A DNA stretch of 47,083 nt from Candidatus Pacearchaeota archaeon. GTDB taxonomy: Archaea; Nanobdellota; Nanobdellia; Pacearchaeales; GW2011-AR1. Where the stretch lies: assembly GCA_023132255.1 (NCBI GenBank), contig JAGLYK010000006.1:1-47083 (forward strand), in the 5' to 3' direction. The notes below the pieces were generated by a model. The model did no database searches. It had not been told where the DNA came from and was given only the letters and a program-made list of their open reading frames with translations. Shown piece after piece: positions 1 to 8,948 of the stretch. Position numbers and translations under genes: made by a program. The first letter of the stretch is position 1. Each line of letters starts with the position of its first letter.

Positions 1-2
1 AA

Positions 3-383
3 GATGTTGAGGGAATTTTTGTGCAGAGGGGTGTGGAAAGATTGTTTTTATTTCAGGGAGATTTTTTGCCAAAGCAAATTTATAATTTAGAAAGAACAAT
101 TCCAATTGAAAGAGTTGGAATTTATTTTGGAAAAATCCAAAATGAAAAAGCAAGATTAAGTATTGAAGGAGTTCATATTTTGAAAAACCAGATAACAAAA
201 AATATTTTTGAACTTGATGAAAAACAGGCAGAACTTTGGATGAAAGGAAATGAACTTGAAATCCAGACAGGGAAAAATGATTTTTTAATTATGAAATATA
301 AAGACAATTTTCTTGGGTGTGGCAAGGCATCAGAATTGAAAATTGGAAATTATGTTCCTAAATCAAGAAGACTTAAAAAATAA
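3..383 (+). CDS. C-terminal part of an RNA methyltransferase/PUA-like protein (5' truncated by window edge)
   Basis: Frame is open to the window edge (DVEGIFVQRG...); PUA-like C-terminus ending NYVPKSRRLKK, as in archaeal NSUN-type rRNA/tRNA m5C methylases. Confidence 0.5.
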   Translation, partial: DVEGIFVQRGVERLFLFQGDFLPKQIYNLERTIPIERVGIYFGKIQNEKARLSIEGVHILKNQITKNIFELDEKQAELWMKGNELEIQTGKNDFLIMKYKDNFLGCGKASELKIGNYVPKSRRLKK

Positions 384-400
384 AGAATTCTACTAAAATA

Positions 401-1324
401 ATGAACACTAAAAAAATTCTGGTTGCAGGAAAAATTTCTTCACAAGTCAAAGAATATGCAAGAACATTTATAAAAAAAGATATGCCTCTTTTAGAAATCG
501 CTGAAAAAATAGAAGACAAAATAAAAGAACTTGGAGGGGAATTTGCTTTTCCAACAAATTTAAGCATTAATGAGATTGCTGCACATTATACTCCTTCTTA
601 CGACGACAAAACTCTTGCTCATGGTTTATTAAAAATTGATTTAGGAGTTCATGTTGATGGCTGGATTGCTGACACTGCTTTTTCTTTGGATTTAGAAGAT
701 AATGAGGAAGACTCTCACAAGTTCGGTCTGCATCCTGAAAACAAGTTTCAGAACACAAACAAAAAATTGATTCAGGCAAGTGAAAAAGCTTTAGAAAATG
801 CAATTGAAATTCTTAAAGAAGATATTTTAATAAGCAGTATCGGGGGAAAAATTCAGGAAACAATTGAATCTTATGGGGCTTTGCCAATAGTAAATTTATC
901 AGGGCATGAAATGAAAAAATATGAATTGCATGCAGGAGTTACAATTCCAAATATCAATGATAAAAAAAATATTATTTTAAAAAAAGGGCTTTATGCAATA
1001 GAACCTTTTGCAACTTTTGGAAATGGAAAAGTTCATGATGGAAAACCTTCTGGCATTTATATTTTAATAGACAGCAAAAATGTCAGAAGTCCTATTGCAA
1101 GAGAAGTTCTGGAATTTATTGAAGAAAAATACAAAACACTTCCTTTCTGCTCAAGATGGATTGTAAAAAAGTTTGGGACAAAAGCATTGTTTGGCTTAAG
1201 GCAGTTAGAAGAAAATGGAAATTTACACCAATTCCCGCAACTTGTAGAAACATCGGGAAAACCTGTCAGCCAGACAGAGCAAACTATTTTGATTGATGAT
1301 GAGAAAATTGTGACTACAGAATAA
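401..1324 (+). CDS. map: Methionine aminopeptidase, type II
   Basis: HGLLKIDLGVHVDGWIADTAFSL, LSGHEMKKYELHAGVTIPN and EPFAT motifs. Confidence 0.93.
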   Translation: MNTKKILVAGKISSQVKEYARTFIKKDMPLLEIAEKIEDKIKELGGEFAFPTNLSINEIAAHYTPSYDDKTLAHGLLKIDLGVHVDGWIADTAFSLDLEDNEEDSHKFGLHPENKFQNTNKKLIQASEKALENAIEILKEDILISSIGGKIQETIESYGALPIVNLSGHEMKKYELHAGVTIPNINDKKNIILKKGLYAIEPFATFGNGKVHDGKPSGIYILIDSKNVRSPIAREVLEFIEEKYKTLPFCSRWIVKKFGTKALFGLRQLEENGNLHQFPQLVETSGKPVSQTEQTILIDDEKIVTTE

Positions 1325-1325
1325 A

Positions 1326-1718
1326 TTATTTTTTAGAACCGCCAAGAATTCTTTCAACCACTTTAGCAATATCTACATAAGAAACAGGTTTTATGAAATA
1401 AGCAGAAGCACCATTTCTTAAAGCTTCTTCTCCAATGTCCTCTGCTCCAGCATATATTAATATAAAAGGAATATTTTCAAACCCCTCTTTTCTAGAATAT
1501 CTTTTTATTATTTCATTTCCATTGATACCTGGCATCTCATTATCAGTAAGAACTATTCCAACATTTTTAACATCTTTTTCTAATCTTCCATCAAGAGAAG
1601 TTCCGTCTTCATAAAGTTCAATATCATAATCTGGAAGAAGTTCTTTAAAAAAATCTCCAGCCATATCTCTTAATGATTTTACATCTTCTGCATAAATTAT
1701 TAGTTTATTCTTTTCCAT
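1326..1718 (-). CDS. Stand-alone CheY-like response regulator receiver domain
   Basis: IIYAEDV..., VLTDNEMPGINGNEI, FIKPVSY. Confidence 0.85.
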   Translation of the reverse strand: MEKNKLIIYAEDVKSLRDMAGDFFKELLPDYDIELYEDGTSLDGRLEKDVKNVGIVLTDNEMPGINGNEIIKRYSRKEGFENIPFILIYAGAEDIGEEALRNGASAYFIKPVSYVDIAKVVERILGGSKK

Positions 1719-1773
1719 TGTATATTCATATAAGATTCCTTTTTAAATCTTTCCATTTGTTGTCATTAAGAAG

Positions 1774-4068
1774 TTACCCCAGATAGCTGGTTGCAACAGG
1801 AACAGCTGCCTTGGCAGATTTCAAAAAACTCTCTTCAACTTTCTTGTAAACATCCATTGTTGCTTTAGTCACACTTGGCTTAATTTTCTTTAATGCCTCT
1901 TCAAAATGTTTTTTATTTACCTCTTTGGAATCAATAGATTCTCTCAACGCAAGCATAGCTGCCTCACGAACAAGTGCTTCCAAGTCAGCACCTGTAAAAC
2001 CAACTGTTTTCCTGGCAATTTCCTTAATCTTAACATTTTTAGTCAAAGGCATGTTCTTAGTATGAATCTCTAAAATCATTTTTCTGCCTTCTTCTTCAGG
2101 AGCATTCACCAGCAAAATCCTGTCAAATCTGCCAGGTCTCAACAAAGCAGGGTCAAGCATGTCAGGACGGTTAGTTGCTCCAATAATAAGAATATCATTT
2201 AAATCTTCCAAACCATCTATTTCTGCAAGCATTTGATTTAAAACTCTTTCAGTAACTTTTGTTCCTGTTTCTGCTCCTCTTCGTCCAGCCAAAGAATCAA
2301 TCTCGTCAAAAAACACAACACACGGCGCAACCTGCCGAGCTCTCTCAAAAATCTTTCTCATGCCTTCTTCAGATTTACCAACCCACATGCTCAACAACGA
2401 CGGTCCTTTAACCTGAATAAAATTCGCCTCTGATTCTTTTGCAACTGCCTTTGCCAAAAGTGTCTTCCCTGTTCCAGGCGGCCCAAAAAGTAAAATACCT
2501 CTTGAAGGTCTAATCCCCATTCTCTTAAAACTATCAGGATATTTCATTGGCCATTCAACTGCTTCTTTTAACTCTCCTTTCACATTATCCAAGCCTCCAA
2601 CATCATCCCAATCAATATTCGGTGTCTCAACCAAAACCTCTCTCATTGCCGACGGCCGAACAACCCTAAGAGCATCTGTAAAATCATCTTTGGTCACAAC
2701 CAATTTGGACAAGACTTCTGGAGGAATCTGCTCTTCGCTATCAAGTTTCAACTTAGGAAGAAACTTTCTCAAGACACTCATAGCAGCTTCTTTTGACAAT
2801 GCTTCCAAATCAGCCCCGACAAAACCATGTGTAATAGAAGATATTTCATCTAGTTTAACGTCTTTAGTTAAAGGCATCCCCCGAGTATGAATTTTCAAAA
2901 CAGCGAGCCTCCCCTTTTTATCCGGAACATTAATTATAATTTCCCTGTCAAACCTGCCTGGCCGCCTTAATGCGGAGTCAAGAGCATTAACCCTGTTTGT
3001 CGCTCCAATAACCACAACATTGCCCCTTGACTTCAAACCATCCATCATTGTCAAAATTTGCGACACAACTCTTCTTTCAACCTCGCCGCCAACATCCTCT
3101 CTCTTCGGAGCAATCGCGTCTATCTCGTCAATAAAAATAATTGAAGGTGCGTTTTTCTCTGCCTCTTCAAAAATATCCCTGATTTTTTTCTCTGATTCTC
3201 CATAAAACTTTGACATAATTTCCGGACCGTTCAATAAAATAAAATGCGCCTCAGATTCATTCGCAACTGCCTTTGCCAAAAGTGTCTTCCCTGTTCCGGG
3301 CGGTCCGTGCAACAAAACACCCTTCGGCGGTGCAATTCCCAACTTCTGAAAAATTTCAGGATGCTTTATTGGAAGTTCAACCATTTCACGAATTTTCTTA
3401 ATCTCCTCTGAAAGCCCACCAATATCTTCATAATTAATTTCAGGTACACTATCTTCGCTAATTTCAACTGCCTTGGGATTCAAAATAACTTCTGTGTTCT
3501 CTGTGATGATAACCGGTTGATTAGGATTAGTTGACACAACCAAAAACTTAATCTGCGCAACACCCCCCCCTAAATTTCCAAAACCTAAATTCCCTAACAT
3601 GCCTCCAAGCATGTCGTTAAAGTCACCAAAATCATCTGACAATAAATCCTGTCTTCTTTGCACGCCTCCCAAAACAACAAGATCTCCTTTTAAAGTCGCC
3701 CGCCCCAAAAGTCCTCTTCTCAAACTTTCAGGATCTCCCTGAACCATAATTCCTTTCTGAGCAGGCGCAATCGTAACTTTTTTTGCCTCTTTAATATCGA
3801 CCTTGGAAACCTCAACAACATCTCCCAAACTTGTTTTTGCATTTCTTCTAAGAATACCATCAATCCTGATAATGCCCTCGCCAACATCAGCAGGATATGC
3901 CCTGTCAGCAATCGCAACAGTCGCACGATTACCATTAATTATAATCACATCCCCTCGCTGAACCCCTAACTCTTTCATTAACTCATAATCCAGCCGAGCA
4001 ATACCTTTGTAAACATCGTCCTGCTGAGCCTCAACAACTTTCAATTGAATTTTCTTTTTTTCTGCCAT
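1774..4068 (-). CDS. CDC48/VCP-like AAA+ ATPase
   Basis: Two GPPGTGKT Walker A motifs, [12 protein letters not shown] / [14 protein letters not shown]-terminal double-psi beta barrel. Confidence 0.97.
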   Translation of the reverse strand: MAEKKKIQLKVVEAQQDDVYKGIARLDYELMKELGVQRGDVIIINGNRATVAIADRAYPADVGEGIIRIDGILRRNAKTSLGDVVEVSKVDIKEAKKVTIAPAQKGIMVQGDPESLRRGLLGRATLKGDLVVLGGVQRRQDLLSDDFGDFNDMLGGMLGNLGFGNLGGGVAQIKFLVVSTNPNQPVIITENTEVILNPKAVEISEDSVPEINYEDIGGLSEEIKKIREMVELPIKHPEIFQKLGIAPPKGVLLHGPPGTGKTLLAKAVANESEAHFILLNGPEIMSKFYGESEKKIRDIFEEAEKNAPSIIFIDEIDAIAPKREDVGGEVERRVVSQILTMMDGLKSRGNVVVIGATNRVNALDSALRRPGRFDREIIINVPDKKGRLAVLKIHTRGMPLTKDVKLDEISSITHGFVGADLEALSKEAAMSVLRKFLPKLKLDSEEQIPPEVLSKLVVTKDDFTDALRVVRPSAMREVLVETPNIDWDDVGGLDNVKGELKEAVEWPMKYPDSFKRMGIRPSRGILLFGPPGTGKTLLAKAVAKESEANFIQVKGPSLLSMWVGKSEEGMRKIFERARQVAPCVVFFDEIDSLAGRRGAETGTKVTERVLNQMLAEIDGLEDLNDILIIGATNRPDMLDPALLRPGRFDRILLVNAPEEEGRKMILEIHTKNMPLTKNVKIKEIARKTVGFTGADLEALVREAAMLALRESIDSKEVNKKHFEEALKKIKPSVTKATMDVYKKVEESFLKSAKAAVPVATSYLG

Positions 4069-4069
4069 T

Positions 4070-4615
4070 TTAATTTTTATTAGAGAATTGTGATTTCACA
4101 ATTGCGTCTCTTAATTGTTTATATTTTGATTTTTGTAATTCTAATGCTGCGTTTTTTCCTTGATATATCTTTAGGGGATTATTGAAATTAATTTTTAAAC
4201 TTTTCTCATTTTCATCAAAAACCTCTAAATGTAAATGTGGAGAGGATGTGTATCCAATCATTCCAATTCCTTTTGCAATTGGCTGTCCTTTTTTAACTTT
4301 ATCATTTTTTTTAACAAGAGAAGAATTTGGTAATAGATGGAAATATTGTGAATATTCGTCATTATCATGTTTAATTGTAATATAATTTTGATATTTTAAT
4401 GCACCAAATTTTTCATTATTGCCCCCAACTTTAGAATTGTCTTTTACATTATGGACTGTTCCTTTTGCAATCGCCAAAATTTTAGTATTTGGTTTAATTA
4501 AAAAGTCAATTGCATGTTCATTGTTTAATTTTTTTGAATGAACTTCTGGATTTGAAACTGCAAGAGTCAGAGTATCTTTCTTAAAAGGCAGTGAGTAAAT
4601 ATTTTTTGTTTTCAT
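4070..4615 (-). CDS. M23-family (LytM-like) metallopeptidase
   Basis: HAIDFLIKPNTKILAIAKGTV ... GYTSSPHLHLEVF; HxxxD and HLH metal ligands present. Confidence 0.8.
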   Translation of the reverse strand: MKTKNIYSLPFKKDTLTLAVSNPEVHSKKLNNEHAIDFLIKPNTKILAIAKGTVHNVKDNSKVGGNNEKFGALKYQNYITIKHDNDEYSQYFHLLPNSSLVKKNDKVKKGQPIAKGIGMIGYTSSPHLHLEVFDENEKSLKINFNNPLKIYQGKNAALELQKSKYKQLRDAIVKSQFSNKN

Positions 4616-4953
4616 AGTCTATTAAAATTTAAACTTAACCTCCCCATTTCTTCAAAACATAATTTTACCATATCATCCATTTCTCTTTCCTGCTGATTCA
4701 TAAACAAAACAATTTCCTTTGGAATAGACACGGCATAACTGTTTCCAACCAACCTCATCTTAACATTAAATTCTTTATTTTTTAAATTTATAAATTTATT
4801 GTACTCTTGTTCATCAACAGGATGAATAATTTTCTCGTCGCACTTTGGGCAAATCACAGCCCTGAACAAAAATCCTCTCTTTGCTATTTTTGCTTTTTTC
4901 ATTTTTGCATTGCATTTTTTGCAGAGGATTGTGTTGTCAAATATGTCTGCCAT
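4612..4953 (-). CDS. Zinc-ribbon protein with AbrB-like C-terminal segment
   Basis: CKKCNAKMKK...CPKCDEK zinc ribbon, then VKMRLVGNSYAVSIPKEIV; overlaps the downstream M23 gene start. Confidence 0.6.
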   Translation of the reverse strand: MADIFDNTILCKKCNAKMKKAKIAKRGFLFRAVICPKCDEKIIHPVDEQEYNKFINLKNKEFNVKMRLVGNSYAVSIPKEIVLFMNQQEREMDDMVKLCFEEMGRLSLNFNRL

Positions 4954-5040
4954 TCAAAAGACACCTCGCGGTTTCTTTTGTAAACTTCCCTTCCTGTTCT
5001 GGTGGGCGATTTCTTTACATATTTCGATGGAAATCACATG
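4954..5040 (-). promoter_or_regulatory. Candidate structured 5' leader RNA (leader copy 1)
   Basis: CATGTGATTTCCAT...AAATCGCCCACCAGAACAGGAAGGGAAG...GAAACCGCGAGGTGTC-ATG; aligns to the leader at 29054; stem GTGATTT/AAATCGC covaries with GCGACTT/AAGTCGC. Confidence 0.65.
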
Positions 5041-5110
5041 ATTTAATTTATTTATCATTTTTCTTTATCAATATAAAACCACGCTTTTGGTGTGGCTGGG
5101 TTGAAAGAAG

Positions 5111-5156
5111 GTGTACAGAAATGTATACCTTACGTGTATACACAACAAGTGTATAC
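5111..5156. promoter_or_regulatory. Cluster of GTATAC palindromes upstream of signal peptidase gene (candidate operator)
   Basis: TGTATAC at 5122, 5135 and 5150 plus GTGTAC at 5111; located upstream of a TATA-like TATACTATTTAAAG. Confidence 0.45.
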
Positions 5157-5213
5157 TATTTAAAGTTTTTGGTAATCATACATTTTAAAAACTATATTTT
5201 TCTAAACTATTTA

Positions 5214-5843
5214 ATGATTAAAAAGAGTGATTTGAAAAAATTTTGGGATAGATTTATTTTCATAGTCTGGAAAGACGACAGCCCAAAAGGTTGGCTTATT
5301 TCAGTAATTTTTATTTTCATTGTAATAAAATTTATATTTTTTCCAACCTTGAGTTTTGTAACAGGAACTTCTCTTCCTTTGGCAATTGTTGAATCCTGTA
5401 GCATGTACCATGATGGAAATTTATTGTCTAATTTTGACAACTGGTGGGGAAACCACGAATCAAAATACTCAGAGCAGATAATAAACAAATTAGATTTTCA
5501 GGATTTCATATTTAAAAATGGTTTTAATAAAGGAGATATTTTATTTATTGTAGAAGCAAAACCAGAAAAATTAGAAGTTGGTGATGTAATAATTTTTCAA
5601 TCAAACCAAAGAAATCCAATAATCCACAGAATAATTGAAATTAAAAAAGAAAACAATGAATATCTTTTTTCAACAATAGGGGATAATAATAACCAACAAT
5701 TAATTTTTGAGAAAAATATTGAAGAAGAACAATTAATAGGAAAAGCTGTTTTCAAAATTGCTCCTTATATTGGTTGGGGTAAATTAATATTTTACGAATA
5801 TGCAAAACCTAAATCAGAAAGAGGGTTATGTCAAGAGAATTAG
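5214..5843 (+). CDS. Signal peptidase I (S26-like), membrane-anchored
   Basis: LAIVESCSMYHDGN catalytic-Ser region, GDVIIFQSNQRNPIIHRIIEI, GDNN; start moved to MIKKSDLKKFW within ORF 4881..5843. Confidence 0.8.
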   Translation: MIKKSDLKKFWDRFIFIVWKDDSPKGWLISVIFIFIVIKFIFFPTLSFVTGTSLPLAIVESCSMYHDGNLLSNFDNWWGNHESKYSEQIINKLDFQDFIFKNGFNKGDILFIVEAKPEKLEVGDVIIFQSNQRNPIIHRIIEIKKENNEYLFSTIGDNNNQQLIFEKNIEEEQLIGKAVFKIAPYIGWGKLIFYEYAKPKSERGLCQEN

Positions 5844-5877
5844 GAAAGTTTTTAAAGAGGTTTAATTAAAATATAAA

Positions 5878-6186
5878 ATGCAATTCTGTCCAAAGTGCGG
5901 CACAATTCTCATGCAAAAGAGAAAGAATTTCGGATGCCCGAGATGTAATTATTCTACTAAAGAAAAAATAAAAATAATTTCTTCTGAAAAAATAGACGAG
6001 AGAAAAGAAGTTGCAGTGATTAGGGAAAAAGACATTGATGTCAGACCAATCACAACAGAAAAATGCGTGAAGTGCCCAAATGATAAGGCATATTTCTGGA
6101 CTGTTCAGGCACGGGCAGCAGATGAAGCAGAAACAAAATTCTTTCAGTGCACAAAATGCGGGCACACTATTAAGGACACTACTTAA
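5878..6186 (+). CDS. tfs: Transcription factor S / RNA polymerase subunit M
   Basis: Two zinc ribbons; CVKCPNDKAYFWTVQARAADEAETKFFQCTKCGHT with catalytic DE. Confidence 0.93.
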   Translation: MQFCPKCGTILMQKRKNFGCPRCNYSTKEKIKIISSEKIDERKEVAVIREKDIDVRPITTEKCVKCPNDKAYFWTVQARAADEAETKFFQCTKCGHTIKDTT

Positions 6187-6509
6187 GAATCTTTTCCGAC
6201 TCTTTCTGAAAACCCACACTTACCGCATTTAACTAAAAATAAATTATCTTCGTCAGAATAAGAAATTCCTAAATCTAAAACTTGTGCTTTGTCATAACCA
6301 CACTTTGAACATTTATGTTCATAAGTCGCAAAAATATTTTCGTCTTTAGAAATACCTTTTCCAACTTTTTCTTTTTTAGGAATATTTTCACGCGAAGTTA
6401 AATCTGTGTTTGACTCAAAACCGCACTTAGAACATTTCAAGAAAACTTCCCCATTTTTTTTCTGGGGGCTTAGTAAAGTTTTACATTTCTGGCAAAACTT
6501 TAATGTCAT
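6183..6509 (-). CDS. Divergent TFS/RpoM-like zinc-ribbon protein
   Basis: N-terminal CQKCKTLL...CSKCG and C-terminal CSKCGYDKAQVLDLGISYSDEDNLFLVKCGKCGF. Confidence 0.75.
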   Translation of the reverse strand: MTLKFCQKCKTLLSPQKKNGEVFLKCSKCGFESNTDLTSRENIPKKEKVGKGISKDENIFATYEHKCSKCGYDKAQVLDLGISYSDEDNLFLVKCGKCGFSERVGKDS

Positions 6510-6556
6510 TGTTTTTCTAAAAAGAGATAATTTAAAAAAGTTTCTATAATTATTAA

Positions 6557-6713
6557 TGGCCCTGGAGGGATTTCTTTATCTCCCGACTTCACACGGGTTA
6601 TTTATTTTAAATTTACTCCCTACCACGAAATCGCTCGACCCCCGAGATTAAATCTATTTGAATTTACCTGACTTGAAATCCAAAAGAATAAAAGGGATTT
6701 GCAATCCCTTATA
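6557..6713 (-). repeat. Tandem structured unit 1 of the tRNA-Lys-linked array
   Basis: Ends with the tRNA-Lys 3' sequence (tggccctggagggattt on +), shares AATTTACCTGACTTGAAATCCAA and GCTCGACCCCCGAGA with unit 2, contains hairpin core shared with 29114-29170. Confidence 0.75.
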
Positions 6714-6873
6714 TGGCCCTGGAGGGATTTCTTGCTCCCACACGCACTTGTTTATAACATTCGCTTTGCTCACAAATACATGCAAGTGCGAATGCTCGAC
6801 CCCCGAGAACTAAATATTAAAATTTACCTGACTTGAAATCCAAGAATTAAATGCTATCTGGCGATAGCATAAA
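6714..6873 (-). repeat. Tandem structured unit 2 of the tRNA-Lys-linked array
   Basis: As unit 1; period 157-160 bp; hairpin ATGCTATC/GATAGCAT at 6851-6870. Confidence 0.75.
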
Positions 6874-6948
6874 TGGCCCTGGAGGGATTTGAACCCCCGA
6901 CACCTAGATTAAGAGTCTAGTGCTCTAACCAAGCTGAGCTACAGAGCC
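6874..6948 (-). tRNA. tRNA-Lys (anticodon CTT)
   Basis: Minus strand GGCTCTGTAGCTCAGCTTGGTTAGAGCACTAGACTCTTAATCTAGGTGTCGGGGGTTCAAATCCCTCCAGGGCCA; full cloverleaf; CCA not encoded. Confidence 0.95.
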
Positions 6949-6983
6949 ATAAATACTTAATCAAAATTAACTTTAAATATTTT

Positions 6984-8576
6984 TCATAAACCTTTTCTTT
7001 TCAAAGCAGCTTCAACTAAACCTTTAAACAAAGGAGCAGGTTTTAACAAACTACTTTTTAATTCAGGGTGTGCCTGGGTTGCAGCAAAATAAAGGTGCTC
7101 GTTTTTTGGCAATTCAATAAACTCTACAAGTTTTCCATCAGGGGACATTCCCGAAAAAATCATTCCCTTCTCCTGAAGAATTTCGTGATACTCTGGATTA
7201 ACTTCATATCTATGCCTGTGTCGTTCTGAAATTTCTTTAAAACCATATAAAGAATGCACCAATGAATCTTCTTTAATAATTGCGGGATAAGCACCAAGCC
7301 GCATTGTCCCACCTTTATTTATAATATTCTTCTGCTCTTCTAAAATTGTGATTACTGGATTAGAGCAATCTTTAACAATTTCTGTAGTGTTTGCTCCCTC
7401 TAAACCGCAAACATTTCTTGCAAATTCAATTACTGCCAACTGCAATCCCAGGCAAATTCCTAAAAAAGGGATTTTGTTTTCCCTGCAATGCTGGATAATT
7501 TTTATCTTGCCTTCTATCCCTCTTGAACCAAATCCCCCAGGAACAATAACTCCGGAAACTTTTTCCAAATCAAAATGATTTTCTTCTGTGTTAATCCATT
7601 TAATATTAATTTTAGTTGAAAAATGAGCCATGCAGTGCTTCAATGCTTCAACAATACTTGCATAAGAATCCTCAAGAGATGTATACTTTCCTGCAATTGC
7701 AATAGTTATTTCCTTATCTGCATTCTCGCGATTTCTGATAAATTCTTTCCATTTTTCCAAATTAGGATGCACTGCCAAATTTAATTTCCTGGCTAATAAT
7801 TGAGACAAACCCTGCTCTTCAAAAACAAGAGGAATTTTGTAAACATCATCCACATCAATTCCGGTAATTATTTCTTCTTCAATAAGATTACTTGTTGCAG
7901 CAATTTTTCTTTTTATATTAGGGCTTAACAGCTCACTGCATCTGGCAATAATAATATTTGGCTCAATCCCTTTCTGCCTTAATAATCCAAGACTTTGTTG
8001 AGTTGGTTTTGATTTTTGCTCGTCAACTCCTGAGGGAATTGGAACATAGGTTAAATGCACAAATAAAATATTATCTTTCCCGACATCTCTCCTGAGAGAC
8101 CTGACAGCATCAATATAAAGTTCATTTTCCATATCTCCGATTGTTCCTCCGATTTCTATTAACATAATGTCTGCTTTGTTTTCCTCGCCAATGCGGACAA
8201 AATAATTTTTAATAAAATCAGAAACATGGGGAATCATCTGAACAGTCTGCCCTAAATAATCTCCTCGTCTTTCTTTTTCTCTGACTTCCTTGAACACTTT
8301 TCCCATGGTTAAATTCCAGTCAGATTTACAACTCACTCCTAAATATCTTTCATAATGCCCGAAATCCATGTCCACTTCTCCCCCGTCATCTAAAACAAAA
8401 ACCTCTCCGTGTTCTATAGGGTTCATTGTTCCGGGGTCAACATTGAGGTATCCATCGCATTTGATTGGGACGACTTTGTATTTTGATGCGAGAAGACTTC
8501 CGATGCTTGCGATTGCAATACCCTTGCCAAGACCGCTCAAAACACCGCCGGTAATTACAATATATTTCCTCTTCAT
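6984..8576 (-). CDS. pyrG: CTP synthase
   Basis: KYIVITGGVLSGLGKGI, GGTIGDMEN, glutaminase PFLGICLGLQLAV. Confidence 0.97.
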   Translation of the reverse strand: MKRKYIVITGGVLSGLGKGIAIASIGSLLASKYKVVPIKCDGYLNVDPGTMNPIEHGEVFVLDDGGEVDMDFGHYERYLGVSCKSDWNLTMGKVFKEVREKERRGDYLGQTVQMIPHVSDFIKNYFVRIGEENKADIMLIEIGGTIGDMENELYIDAVRSLRRDVGKDNILFVHLTYVPIPSGVDEQKSKPTQQSLGLLRQKGIEPNIIIARCSELLSPNIKRKIAATSNLIEEEIITGIDVDDVYKIPLVFEEQGLSQLLARKLNLAVHPNLEKWKEFIRNRENADKEITIAIAGKYTSLEDSYASIVEALKHCMAHFSTKINIKWINTEENHFDLEKVSGVIVPGGFGSRGIEGKIKIIQHCRENKIPFLGICLGLQLAVIEFARNVCGLEGANTTEIVKDCSNPVITILEEQKNIINKGGTMRLGAYPAIIKEDSLVHSLYGFKEISERHRHRYEVNPEYHEILQEKGMIFSGMSPDGKLVEFIELPKNEHLYFAATQAHPELKSSLLKPAPLFKGLVEAALKRKGL

Positions 8577-8681
8577 CAGATTTTCAAGAACAACCTGCTT
8601 TTAAATTATATTATACCAGAGAAGCTATTTCATACTGCATACTCTATTTTCAGAATTCTTCATATTCAGGGGCGGTAGATT

Positions 8682-8948
8682 TTATTTAATCAAATTTTGT
8701 ATATTTTCAATCGCGTCTGCAACTTCTCTGCCTTTCTTTGTCAGCTGTATAATTTTTATTCGCCCCTTTTTTTCGAATTCAACTAACTTCAGCAACTCGA
8801 GAGTCTGCAGAATTTTCACTGCATGGCTGTAAGTGCAATCCACTTCCTTAGCCAACACACTACCATACCTCATCCTTGTGTTCTTTCTCAAAGAAACCAG
8901 CATCATCGCCGGCTTTCTCCTAAAAAAGATATCTAAATTGTCTTTCAT
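8682..8948 (-). CDS. Winged-helix (MarR/PhiH1-like) transcriptional regulator
   Basis: CTYSHAVKILQTLELLKLVEFEKKGRIKIIQLTKKGREVADAI. Confidence 0.75.
   Translation of the reverse strand: MKDNLDIFFRRKPAMMLVSLRKNTRMRYGSVLAKEVDCTYSHAVKILQTLELLKLVEFEKKGRIKIIQLTKKGREVADAIENIQNLIK

Noticed and set aside
2690-3205. Plus-strand ORFs inside CDC48 (66 aa and 61 aa)
   Set aside because: Antisense shadows of a highly conserved gene
4881-5213. N-terminal extension of the signal peptidase ORF
   Set aside because: Overlaps the divergent gene and its leader; conserved protein begins at 5214
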